Part shown: piece after piece, positions 51,185 through 60,815 of the stretch
Layout of the letters: every line of letters begins with the position of its first letter
How positions within the stretch are numbered: position 1 is the first letter of the stretch
DNA from: Taudactylus pleione
Lineage: Eukaryota > Chordata > Amphibia > Anura > Myobatrachidae
Direction: 5' to 3'
Assembly: GCA_031769625.1 (NCBI GenBank)
Contig: JAUIMM010001412.1
Location: 310,001-374,000 of the forward strand
DNA length: 64,000 nucleotides
The notes under the pieces: model-generated
Told to the model about the DNA's origin: nothing
Seen by the model: only the letters and a program-made list of their open reading frames with translations
The model's database searches: none
Translations under genes and position numbers: made by a program

Positions 51185-51254
51185 ATTAGTTCGCAAAATA
51201 GTACGCTCCTTTTACAGTTCAAACAAGACACATTAGTTCGCAAAATAGTACGCT
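51185..51254 (+). repeat. Short direct duplication, 47-bp period
   Basis: ATTAGTTCGCAAAATAGTAC followed by GCT occurs at 51185 and 51232. A diverged inverted-side relative (ATTTGCGAAAATATTACGCC) lies outside the left foldback arm at about 49700, so these words flank the foldback element on both sides. Confidence 0.7.
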
Positions 51255-51744
51255 ACTTTTATTGGTTACACATGATTGGCCAAAGAAAATAAACAACATT
51301 ACTTTGGGAAACAGATGCAAAGACAAACACATCGATTTTTAAAAATAATTAAACAAACACTTACCAAAAAAAGACAAATAAACCAAAGTACGAAAACGTC
51401 ACTGGGGCAAGGCCAAAAAAACTGTAAAAAATAAAAAATAAAAATTAAAACACATTTTAAAAAATTTACTCCGAATTTTTAAGGGGGGATTTTAAAATAC
51501 TTACTGAAAAATGCAAAAGCAAAAAAATTGAAAACAAAACCGACCAGAAAAAAAATAAGTAAGCAAAATTCCAAAAATGATAACGACCAAAAAATACGCC
51601 TTCTACTACCAAAACAGCCAACAAACCACGACAACGCCAAACCTCCAACAATCAACATGCCACCTCGACTGGAGTCACACCAAGCCATAAATAGTCTTTA
51701 TTTTCCCGCACAAATTAAGGACAGACAATAGGAGCGCACAATCA

Positions 51745-53006
51745 ATGATGCGGCCGAATAATGTGACTAACGAGCAGCAAGGTACTGGCCAAGAGGCACC
51801 AGGTAAGTATTATTGTTTTTATAATGAAAATGATGGTTTATCAATAATTTAAAAAATATATATAAATTATACAAAAAAATTTCTGTTTTCCAAAAGGTGT
51901 GGAGGATGATATGGAAGAGGCTGCTGGACCTAGTAGGCCTACAAAACCTGGCAAAAAAAGGCAGCCACAATTCACAAGGAAGGAGATGGAGGTTTTGGTA
52001 CAAATGTGCACTGACACCCTGCCCCAGGCCCCAAGGAATATGGGTGCAAGCCAGAAGTGGAAAATGTGGGAGGACATAGCCAGTGCTGTCAATGGGGTGA
52101 GTGAGTTGGAACGTGCAACCCGGGATGTTAAACACCGGTAAGTACAAACTACATTTGATTAAAAAGTGTTTACAGGACAAAATACTGCAGTAATAATGCC
52201 AACTTTTTATACAACAGATGGACCGACTTCAAATATCGGCTGAAACAAAAACTTGCAGATAGAGCTAGGCATGCAAGGGGGACAGGTGGGGGTCCCACCC
52301 CCGTGTCACTTGCGCTCACTGATGTGGAGGAGCTGGCACAGGGGTGTGTGCAGGATGAGGAGGTGTTTGGCGTGTCGAACATGGATACCGACATGCCAGA
52401 CTTTGCGGCTCCTCATGTTGACCCAGGTAAATGTTGGAATGTTAACAACTCTGAAATGTTTTTGGGAACATATCTAGATTCTAATTTGACTCTTTTCTCT
52501 TTTTTCTCACAGAGACACAGGCGGATGAGTCTGCTCCAGAGGTGAGCATTGGCCGCAGAATTTCTTCTGGCTCTGCAGGGGAGGAAGCAGTAGATCCAGC
52601 TGGGGACCCTGTGGAAGACAGTCCAAGGCCTTCCCCCTCGCAGGCAGTAGTCCTCCTCACTGATCTCAATTTCAAAACGGATCAACAGACCGAGATTATG
52701 CTGAGGCAGGACGCCAATCTGTTACGGGTGGCGGACGCCCTGGAGGCAAATTCTGCGGCCAACATGCGAATTGCTAATGCCCTGGAGCAGCTCGTTCGCC
52801 ACTACATGTTGGAGCCGGCCTCCCTTCCTGCCGGAACATCAGGACCCTCCACCTCCGGCACAACAACAGCCATCCCTCCAAATGTGCCTAGCCCTATGCC
52901 TAGTCCAGAGGCCACAACATCTGCCTCTGGCCAGGCCAGGCGAAGGACATCCCGGACCCGTACCAGCTCACTCCCCACCCCGCCCAAACGCCCTAAAAGG
53001 CGATGA
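51745..53006 (+). CDS. Myb/SANT-type DNA-binding protein gene 2 of the inner Harbinger (four exons, intact)
   Basis: Exons 51745-51802, 51897-52137, 52218-52426 and 52513-53006 join in frame at GT-AG introns (CCAG|GTAAGT, CACCG|GTAAGT, CCCAG|GTAAAT) to give 333 residues without a stop. Residues about 45-125 form a trihelix Myb/SANT domain: FTRKEMEVLVQMCTDTL, QKWKMWEDIASAVN, TRDVKHRWTDFKYRLKQKL, with regularly spaced Trp. An acidic stretch follows (about 135-168). Residues 232-268 (MLRQDANLLRVADALEANSA and on) look like an amphipathic oligomerisation helix, the next 50 are Pro/Ser/Thr-rich, and the tail PPKRPKRR looks like a nuclear signal. Two start codons (51745, 51748) are adjacent. In Harbingers this partner binds transposon ends and carries the transposase to the nucleus. 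The sequence differs clearly from gene 1, so it is not a recent duplicate. Confidence 0.85.
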
Positions 53007-53009
53007 CAG

Positions 53010-54010
53010 CACTGGCTAATTTCCCCACAATCCATTTCTGTGTTTGCCCCATATTCCTTAATGGCCAAAACCTCCCTCTCCTTTCTTGTGAATTGTTTTT
53101 AATAATTTTATTGGTTTGTGTATGAAATGCCACTTTGTTTATTTTTGTGGGCAAAAAAACAATTTATGTTTTTTTAAATTTTTTTACATTATTTCTGTGA
53201 GTAAAAATAATAAAAAAAAAAAATACAAACTGATCAATTCTCTTGTTTATTTCTTTCAAAACTGGTTTAAAAGTAATCCAGACAACAAAATGACAAACAA
53301 GACAACGGAAAAAAAACGTTTTTTAAATTCTAAACAATCAAGGGTTTTAAAAAAAATAAAAAGAGTTTTAAAAAACCAAAACAAAATACGAAACCAAAAA
53401 TGGTTTCTTTGGCCATAAAATATTCGCTTATCAAAAAAACATGCGTACAATATTGTTGAACTACAAACCCCCACAAAAATAAATAAACCCCCCCCCAAAA
53501 AGTCTGCTAATTGATTGTATTAGGCCGTAATTAGCAGCTGAGTAGTTCACCTGCGTTCGGATTTTAGCAACTAAAAAAAGTCTATTAACGAAACACCTTA
53601 CAAGCAGATTAACAATTACAAGATGATTGTTTATGTGGCCGCAAATGATATATCGCCACACCATCGATGAGCCCGGAGAAGGCCCAAGAGACAATCGTCA
53701 TTGTGGTAGACTATACCAGACCACAAGCTGAGCGAGCAGTCTTACTGAAAATTGGATCAGCCAGTGACGTATGACTTGTTCCGTTCACATTGGCCGCTCG
53801 CAGCAGATAATTTATGTACGCCCAATAAATGCCTCGACACGCCTGCGTTTTCCCATCTCCACCCCCGTCACCACCCCCAAAACGGACAGTTCTGTCAATC
53901 ACATTTGACATGTCACTTCCTGTTCGCTGTTCGACGAACGACTGAAAAATGATCACAATCAGCCGTACGCACATGCGCACTGTTACACCGACGCATGCGT
54001 GGTTGTACAA
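53010..54010. other. Right non-coding part of the inner Harbinger
   Basis: A/T-rich 3' region of Myb/SANT gene 2 (AATAATAAA near 53205-53215), then 53500-54010 with no gene I can support. Several words resembling the terminus occur near its end (ACGCATGCG, CGAACGTCCGC). Confidence 0.5.
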
Positions 54011-54086
54011 CATCGGATCGCTACGAGCGAACGTCCGCTTACGAGCAGCTCTGAATGAGGGCCTTCGTTTTTTTGCCCCCCAACAG

Positions 54087-54397
54087 GTGATTTAGGCTAT
54101 GGCTTCTACTCCAGGTTTCTGACTCTATTGTCAGATTTGCAAACTCCTACCGAGCATAAATATAACAAGGTACATATCGCCACCCGATCTGTGATAGAAC
54201 GCACCTTTGGGCTATTGTAAACAAGGTTCAGGTGTATTGATAAATCAGGAGGCATATTATTATATCATCCAGCAAAAGTGTCCGATATTGTGCTCTGCTG
54301 CTGTCTATTGCATAATCTTGCATTAAATAAACCCCTGCCCCCAGATTATGCAATAGAGAACGAGCAGGCAGACGTTATGCTACCAACAACTGACTAT
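54087..54397 (+). pseudogene. Outer Harbinger transposase, C-terminal part (after the insertion)
   Basis: Following a CCCCCCAACAG acceptor, the frame reads GDLGYGFYSRFLTLLSD, HIATRSVIERTFGLL, a TAA stop, TRFRCIDKSGGILLYHP and VLCCCLLHNLALNKP. This is the C-terminal third of a HARBI1-like transposase, with the catalytic Glu in the R-x-V-I-E-R-T-F-G motif. It continues the gene cut off at 45394, 8.7 kb upstream. The TAA replaces the codon after GLL, where family members usually have Lys or Arg. Downstream coding is ended by a MITE at 54398. Exon phase relative to the upstream part is not resolved. Confidence 0.85.
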
Positions 54398-54919
54398 GGG
54401 CCTGATTCAGACCCACTCGCGAGCGGCTGTCCGTTCGCAAGTGGGTCGATGTTGTGCACTGCGCATGCGCACGACGGCGGGAGCTCCGTCGTGCGCATGC
54501 GCCAGACGCGACGAGTGAAGGACTTTCCTTCGCTCGTTGTGTCTGATCAAAGGGGGCGTGCTGTCGATGTTGACTGACAGCACGCCCCCTTTGGTGGGCA
54601 TGCCGGGGGCGTGCCTCCCTGACGGGGGCGTTCCCAATTGAACGCCTACCATCAGAAGCCGGCCCACTGACATCACTAGTGATGTCAGTGGGAGTGACAA
54701 AATCACTCCGGGCCTTGCGGTTGAAAACCTGAACCGCAGGCTCCGGCTCGCAGTGGCGATGGTCACGACCATCGCAGCCATCAAACTGCACGCTCGTATA
54801 GGCTGTGGGTGGTGACCCACAGCTATACGAGCGTCCAGGAGGACGCTCCATAATTATGGAGGGCGTCCCTCATTCAGAGCGTGCGCTCTGCTCAGAGCGT
54901 ACGGCTCTGAATGAGGGCC
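54398..54919. mobile_element. Harbinger-type MITE (522 bp) built from serial hairpins, TAT duplication
   Basis: The left end GGGCCTGATTCAGA and right end (read inward) GGCCCTCATTCAGAG are flanked by TAT on both sides. The termini are nearly the same as those of the inner Harbinger, so it belongs to that family. The interior is a row of palindromes: a 17-bp stem at 54461-54477/54486-54502 (GCGCATGCGCACGACGG), a 17-bp stem at 54549-54565/54576-54592, a perfect 30-bp palindrome at 54663-54692, a 20-bp stem with one bulge at about 54788-54835, and further shorter ones to the right end. It has no coding capacity. It ends the reading frame of the outer transposase. Confidence 0.9.
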
Positions 54920-55254
54920 TATGTGAGAAAGTGGAAGGCAGATTAGGGCTACATTTATTGCCATCATTTTCAGATGTAAGTATTTGTGGTATTTAATTTA
55001 CAAAAACAGATTCAGATTGTGGCCTTCAGCTTCCTCCTGATTAGACACAGCAAGGACAGGAGCCCTCTCCTCCACCCCTCTGCTGCCTTCCCCTATTCCC
55101 ATCAGCTACCATACTGACACATGTGTATACGGCTCTCCCTGCAGTATGCACACACCTGACCACTCACTTTCACTTTTCTAGAGTGTGCACAACGGTTTCC
55201 AATTTCTTTGCCTTGTTAATTAGTGTGCATGTGACACATTTGGCCAAATAGGAA

Positions 55255-55390
55255 GTTGAGTTCGATTTTGCATTCGATTTTAATGGGGATTTGAGGTTAG
55301 ATTTTGAAAGGGATTTTGCAGTTCGATTTAAATTCGATTTTAGTTGATTTTATCGATTCATAAAATCGAACTTTAGTAAATTTACCCCCT
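55255..55390 (+). repeat. TTCGATTT subterminal repeats and putative right terminus of the outer Harbinger
   Basis: TTCGATTT or close variants occur at least four times, plus an inverted AAATCGAA, ending TTAGTAAATTTACCCCCT at 55390. Repeated subterminal words next to a terminus are typical binding sites for transposase or its Myb partner. The 330 bp before it (54920-55254) show nothing recognisable. Confidence 0.6.
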
Positions 55391-55607
55391 GATCTCTATG
55401 ACCCTAAGCTCTGTAGTATGGGAATTTCTGTATACTCTGGCCTGTATAATGAGGTGACCTTACTGCCATCTACTGGTTACTCTCCTAACTGCATTTGTTT
55501 TATGTCAATCTATTTATTAGGCAGTAATGTGGGTTGTGTGAGAGACTGTGTGCCATAAATATTACATGTGTGTATCCAGCTGTATCTCTGTGCCAGTCAT
55601 GGACACT

Positions 55608-55756
55608 GGGCCTGAGTCAGCCAGGAACGCATTAGCTAATACGCATGCAATTCGCCCATTGTTACGTAATGCACATGCATCACAGTGTGCAAACTATTGC
55701 TATTGCAGTTTAACTGCGTGCTTACACAATATTGCGAGCCGTAGTGAATCAGGCCC
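55608..55756. mobile_element. Short Harbinger-type MITE (149 bp), ACT duplication
   Basis: The left end is GGGCCTGAGTCAG and the right end read inward GGGCCTGATTCAC, flanked by ACT at 55605-55607 and 55757-55759. The termini belong to the same family as the inner Harbinger and the MITE at 54398. Confidence 0.75.
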
Positions 55757-55759
55757 ACT

Positions 55760-56319
55760 AGCTGAGCGATTTTCAGCCATTTACGCATGCGTATAATTCA
55801 CAGTGCGCATGCGCAAGCCATTCGCTGCGATCTGATTTTGGTTGCACATAAGCCACTATCAGGTCGCTGCTCTGAGTGACAGATTGCGCCATTTGTGGGA
55901 GGTAACAGGGGAAGGTGCTTGTGAATGGGGGAGTGGATGTGCGAACGCAGTCGTGTCAGGCTGCCAAAACGCTGTTTAAAGGGCGTGCATAATTAGCAAA
56001 GTAGCATAATTGTACACATCACCTGCATGTATTTCATCCCGCACTGATCGCAGTGCTTGCGGCAGGTTAAGGCAACCCCAAGGGCTGCGAGCAGCGCCGA
56101 TGGCTCACGATGGTCCCGATTAATCATACATTTCCCGGAGATGATGTGTGTAGCGAGTGGCAAGGGGGCGTCTTTAGACACTTGCAAGCGCACTTTGCCG
56201 TAGCTCGCTAAAACATAGTGGGCGTCCATACACGACGCAGTGTGAGCACTTAATTTAAATATCTGGCCCCTTTTTGCCAGCGAGTGATCGCATCTTGCGA
56301 GCGGGTCTGAATGGGGTCC
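55760..56319. mobile_element. Decayed Harbinger-type MITE remnant
   Basis: The right edge, read inward, is GGACCCCATTCAGACCCGC followed by TCGCAAG, a mutated form of the MITE terminus GGGCCTGATTCAGACCCACT seen at 54398. The matching left end is missing or was used by the 149-bp MITE next to it. The interior has ACGCATGCG and GCGCATGCGC words like its relatives. No gene. Confidence 0.55.
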
Positions 56320-56344
56320 TATATCCAATTAGGAGAACGTTATC

Positions 56345-57225
56345 TTACATGTATGATGTACAGATTTGGTGTAACATGTATGATGTACAGATAACATGTA
56401 ACGTTACAGCAGCATGTGCCCCCTACAGATAGTGTGTCACATGTACAGCTATTGCCATTATGGATAGGGTGTAACATGTATGATGTACAGATAACATGTA
56501 ACGTTACTGCAGCATGTGCCCCCTACAGATAGCGTGTCACATGTACAGCTATTGCCCATTATGGATAGTGTGTAACATGTATGATGTACAGATAACATGT
56601 AACGTTACTGCAGCATGTGCCCCCTACAGATAGCGTGTCACATGTACAGCTATTGCCCATTATGGATAGTGTGTAACATGTATGATGTACAGATAGCATG
56701 TAATGTTACTGCAGCATGTGCCCCCTACAGATAGCATATTACGTGTACAGCTATTGCCCATTATGGATAGCGTGTAACATGTATGATGTACAGATAACAT
56801 GTAACATTACTACAGCATGTGCCCCCTACAGATAACGTGTAACATGTACAACTATTGCCCATTATGGATAGGGTGTAACATGTATGATGTACAGATAGCA
56901 TGTAATGTTACTGCAGCATGTGCCCCCTACAGATAGCATGTCGCGTTTACAGTTATTGCCCATTATGGATAGCGTGTAACATGTATGATGTACAGATAAC
57001 ATGTAACATTACTACAGCATGTGCCCCCTACAGATAGCGTGTCACGTGTACAGCTATTGCCCATTATGGGTAGCATGTAACATGTATGATGTACAGATAG
57101 CATGTCACGTGTACAGCTATTGCCCATTATGGATAGTGTATAACATGTATGTTGTACAGATAACATGTAATGTTACTGCAGCACATGCCCCCCTACAGAT
57201 AGTGTGTCACATGTACAGTATATGC
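56345..57225 (+). repeat. 101-bp tandem repeat, about 8.5 units
   Basis: GTAACATGTATGATGTACAG recurs at about 56371, 56471, 56572, 56673, 56774, 56875 and 56976, then less regularly to about 57225. Each unit also holds GCAGCATGTGCCCCCTACAG and GCTATTGCCCATTATGG. Unit to unit variation is a few bases. Non-coding. Confidence 0.93.
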
Positions 57226-57235
57226 TGCATGAGAA

Positions 57236-58799
57236 TTCCCCCCATGTCATAGGAAAGACTATGCTTAGCGCAATGTCACCTGTAGCCGTCGCGGCTGGCC
57301 TGGCGCACTAGGTGCAGTATGTAGGATTGCCGGCTGTTTCCTGTAAGGCCTGGCAGGAATAAGACCGTGGGGCGAGATGCGGCCTCTGGGAAGTGGGTGC
57401 TGTCATCGTTGTCTCTCCAGTCCAGCGATATCTGACCTCCGTCATCCGTCTGGATAATCTCACTGTATGGAAAGCAGAAATGTTCCGTTTATACCAGTTA
57501 TACACTGCGGGGCCAGGTTACGATTACCAGCAGGCGACTCTATGCGCAGATATTGCTGGCGTAGGAGGTCTGTGTCTGTATAAGAGCAGAAAGGTGACGG
57601 CATGCAGAGACTAACAAAATGGATCATAATATAATGGCTAAATGACGCAAAGGACTTTGAATCTGGAATGATTGTTGGCACTTGAAGTAGCGGTGCCAGC
57701 GTTAGTGATAGGGTGGCAGGGGGCATTGTGCCAGGGCGGCAGTAGGTAAAGTGTACACAGAGTGAACCAGCAGATATACAGCTGGGTCTGAGCTCAAGGT
57801 CTGTGGCCATAGACGCCTACTGGACACTGCAGCAGATGGTAGAGTGCGCAGACTCGCTCAGTCCCACAGACGGGTAACAAATTAAAGATAATGCGAATTA
57901 GGGACCAGTATAGCCGGCCTCTGACAGAACAGTGCGCCGCACATTACATGGAACGGGATACAGGAGCATGAGGCCCGTCCCTACGCCATTGCTATCTGCT
58001 GCATACAGGGTGAGGCGCCTCCAGGGAATTGGGCAGTTCACGCTATCAATTACACCAGATGGCAGGGTGAGGGTATGGAGACAACAGCAGGAAAGCATGG
58101 ACCCTTTGTGCATCGTCCGGCTCTTCAGGATGGCGGAGGCAATGCTACGGAGATGTCGTTCATTGCACTTGGGCTAATATTCCATATATAACATACCAAG
58201 AAGTACCCGTACCTAGAAGGATTCAAACTGTAATAAGGACAAAAGATGGTTTGACAAAGCAATGACGTCACAAAGGGGGCACGTACTGCACCCGGGTGTC
58301 ACCAAAATGTCAGCACCTGCAAAGTGACAGAGAGCCGGGTGCTGCGCTGTGACATCATCATGCGGTATTTGGCTCCTGTCACTGGGGAGGAGCCGTCGTT
58401 ACAAGCACAGTCTCCAGGATTTCCAGAGACACCCCCCGAGTGATGCAAACAGGGACTTCCCCTCGAAACTGCGCTCCCACATGGTGACACATGATCTTCT
58501 CGCGAGGCCATGCCCAGTTTTACTGGCATGGGTGGGGCTACTTACAGCGCTGGGTATCACTGACCCTGATGTCACCACTGCAACTACAAGTACTGACCTG
58601 GTGATCACAATAATTGTCCAGTATAAAATACTTACATTTAAAAGGTAGGTTTACATAAAGTACACTCTACCGGTGGTCTACTGGAGTTCAGGGAGGGCCC
58701 GGCTACATTACGCTGCAATGCACAGTGGTCCTGAGTCCAAGGACCTGCGCCATAGGTTGGCGAGCTCTAGTGTGACACCGAGGTCACGCTATAATTGCA
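57236..58799. other. 1.56 kb with no recognisable feature
   Basis: Mixed-composition sequence between two tandem arrays. Open frames of 65-116 codons occur on both strands, but none shows a known domain, codon-like bias or splice pattern. It might be unique genomic DNA or an old unrecognised repeat. Confidence 0.5.
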
Positions 58800-59782
58800 G
58801 GCTAACAAATATCAGACTTACTGTACTGGACTTCTACCCCAGCAGCCCCCCGGCAGTCCTATACACGATTTCCCCTGAGCTTTCCCCCGGCAGCCCCCGG
58901 CAGTCCTACACCTGATTTCCCCAGAACCCTCCCCCGGCAGCTCCCCGGCAGTCCTACACCTGATTACCCCAGAACCCTCCCCCGGCAGCTCCCCTGAACC
59001 CTCCCCGGCATTCTACACACGATTTCCCCTGAACTCTCCCCCGGCAGTCAGACTCACGATTTCCCCTCAACTCTCCCCCGGCAGCTCTCCGGTAGTCCTA
59101 CACACGATTTCCCCTAAGCTCTCCCCGGCAGCCCTACACACGATTTCCCCTGAACTCTCCCCCAGCAGTTCTCCACACGATTTCCCCAGAACCATCCCCC
59201 GGCAGCTCCCCGGAAGTCCGACTCATGATTTCCCCTGAACTCTCCCCTGGCAGCCCCCGGCAGTCCTATACCTGATTTCCCCAGAACCCTCCACCGCAGC
59301 TCCCCGGCAGTCCTACACACGATTTCCCCTGACCCCTCCCCAGGCAGCTCCCCGGCATCCTACACACGATTTCTCCTGAACCCTCCACCGCAGCTCCCCG
59401 GCATCCTACACACGATTTCTCCTGAACCCTCCCAGGCAGCTCCCCGGCACTCCTACTCATGATTACCCCTGAACTCTCCCCCGGCAGTCCTACACACGAT
59501 TTCCCCTGACCCCTCCCCAGGCAGCTCCCCGGCATCCTACTCACGATTTCCCCTGACCCCTCCCCAGGCAGCTCCCCGGCATCCTACTCACGATTTCCCC
59601 TGACCCCTCCCCAGGCAGCTCCCCGGCATCCTACACATGATTTCCCCTGACCCCTCCCCAGGCAGCTCCCCAGCATCCTACACACGATTTCCCCTGACCC
59701 CTCCCCTGGCAGCTCCCCGGAATCCTACACACGATTTCCCCTGACCCCTCCCCCGGCAGCTCCCCGGCAGTCCTACACATGA
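58800..59782 (+). repeat. GC-rich minisatellite, about 47-bp core unit
   Basis: Core ACGATTTCCCCTGACCCCTC plus CCCAGGCAGCTCCCCGGCATCC repeats with length variants. The right half (59480-59780) is the most regular; the left half is degenerate. CpG sites in ACGATTT and CCGGC are retained in many units. Non-coding. Confidence 0.9.
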
Positions 59783-59994
59783 TTTGGAGAAAAAAAATGT
59801 CAAATCTGACTTAAGATCTATCGTGCATCCAGTACATTGTTTCCCAGATTGTCACATCTGCCCTACAGCATGGCCGATCTGAAGATGCGATGTATGACAA
59901 GTGAGGATGCACATTGGCATCGTGGTCGTGAGTGGACACTCACAATTTGGCCATATTATTCACGATTCAGCTGTGTGTGGGCAATGGAACAATT
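59783..59994. other. About 210 bp of unassigned sequence at the DIRS breakpoint
   Basis: No tandem repeat or gene. It directly follows the point where the DIRS reverse transcriptase is cut off, so it may be part of another element or the original flank. Confidence 0.4.
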
Positions 59995-59996
59995 GT

Positions 59997-60815
59997 AACC
60001 CCCTGAAGCCGAAGCAGGGCCATCATAACTGCCATCACCTTCGTGAACACTCTTGGTGCTGACGAAAGACCGAAAGGTAAGGCCTGAAATTGCCAATGAG
60101 AATCTTGGACCACAAACCGAAGGAAAGCCTGATGAGGAGGCCAGATGGGAATGTGGAGGTATGGATCTTTTATGTCTAAAGACACCAGAAACTCTTCCTT
60201 TTAGAGACCTGTTATAACAGACTGGAGGGATTCAATTTTGAATTTGACAACTCGCATATAGGGGTTGAAATCCTTGAGGCTGAGAATGGGTCTCATTGAG
60301 CCGTCCGGCTTGGGAACCACAAACAAACTGGAATAAAAACCCTGACTCCGCTGATGGGTCAGAACATTCACCATCACCTGAGACAATAGCAATTTTTGTA
60401 TTGCTTGCTGAATTTCCTCCCATTTTTCTGTTGACAGAGGTAACCCGGTCGTGAAAAAATGAGAAGGTGGTTGGATTTTGAAATCCAACTTTAGTCCCTG
60501 TATATTGATGTCCCTGACCCAGGCGTCCAGGCAGGATTTGCTCCAAACCTCCTTGAATCTCAGAAGATGAGCTCCCACCCTGGGGTTCCCAAAATGAGAA
60601 GGGAGAGCGTCATGTAGTGAGCTTAGCTGCGGTCTTGTCCTGTTGGGACATAGGCGTGGAACCTCTACCACGGCCTCTTGAACCCCGTGAGAACCCTGGA
60701 GCTCCTCTGGAGCATCCTCTAAACCTACCTGGGACACGAAAGGACCGAAAGGATGGTCCCGCAGTATGCTTCCGAGGAGGGGGAACAGCAGATGGGAGAT
60801 AAGCGGACTTGTCAC
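59997..60815 (-). pseudogene. DIRS reverse transcriptase, N-terminal part with one stop, truncated before YxDD
   Basis: The minus-strand frame contains LLRFKEVWSKSCLDAWVRDI, QGFYSSLFVVPKPDGSMRPI, LSLKDFNPYMRVVKFKIESL and QSVITGL, then one TAA (60201-60203) and, in the same frame, KEEFLVSLDIKDPYLHIPI, FLRFVVQDSHWQFQALPFGL and SSAPRVFTKVMAV. These are RT fingers/palm motifs: F-V-x-P-K-P-DGS-x-R, S-x-D-I-K-D-x-Y (first catalytic Asp) and ALPFGLSSAPRVFTK. The match to DIRS1-type RT is close. The sequence ends after LLRLQGVTIVP, just before the expected Y-L-D-D, so the second catalytic pair is lost. The TAA probably arose from CAA. Confidence 0.88.

Larger units (their letters stand above)
45459..54063. 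mobile_element. Inner PIF/Harbinger transposon, 8.6 kb, inserted in the outer transposase gene
   Basis: The left end starts GGGCCTGATTCAGAG and the right end read inward GGCCCTCATTCAGAG; both subterminal regions share GGACGTTCGCTCGT. The flanking triplets are TTA (left) and TTC (right), fitting a 3-bp Harbinger duplication with one later change. The insertion lies in the intron of the outer transposase gene: donor GTAAGT on the left, acceptor on the right. Contents: Myb/SANT gene 1 (plus), transposase (minus), a foldback element, Myb/SANT gene 2 (plus). Harbingers usually carry one transposase and one Myb-like gene, so two Myb-like genes is unusual. Confidence 0.85.
44691..55390 (+). mobile_element. 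Outer PIF/Harbinger transposon remnant, interrupted by later insertions
   Basis: Two parts of one Harbinger transposase gene on the plus strand (44824-45394 and 54087-54397) flank an 8.6-kb insertion. The right terminus is probably at 55390: the last bases read inward as AGGGGGTAAATTTACTAAAG, and the preceding 130 bp repeat the word TTCGATTT. No matching left terminus is visible; the left edge abuts the GCTGT array at about 44690, so the element is probably 5'-truncated. Extent is inference; identity of the transposase parts is firm. Confidence 0.65.

Noticed and set aside
56345..57225. 101-bp repeats as a regulatory or origin array
   Set aside because: Nothing beyond tandem repetition supports such a function.
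57932..58648. Open frames of 70-100 codons as a small host gene
   Set aside because: No domain, no consistent splice sites or codon bias, frames overlap on both strands.
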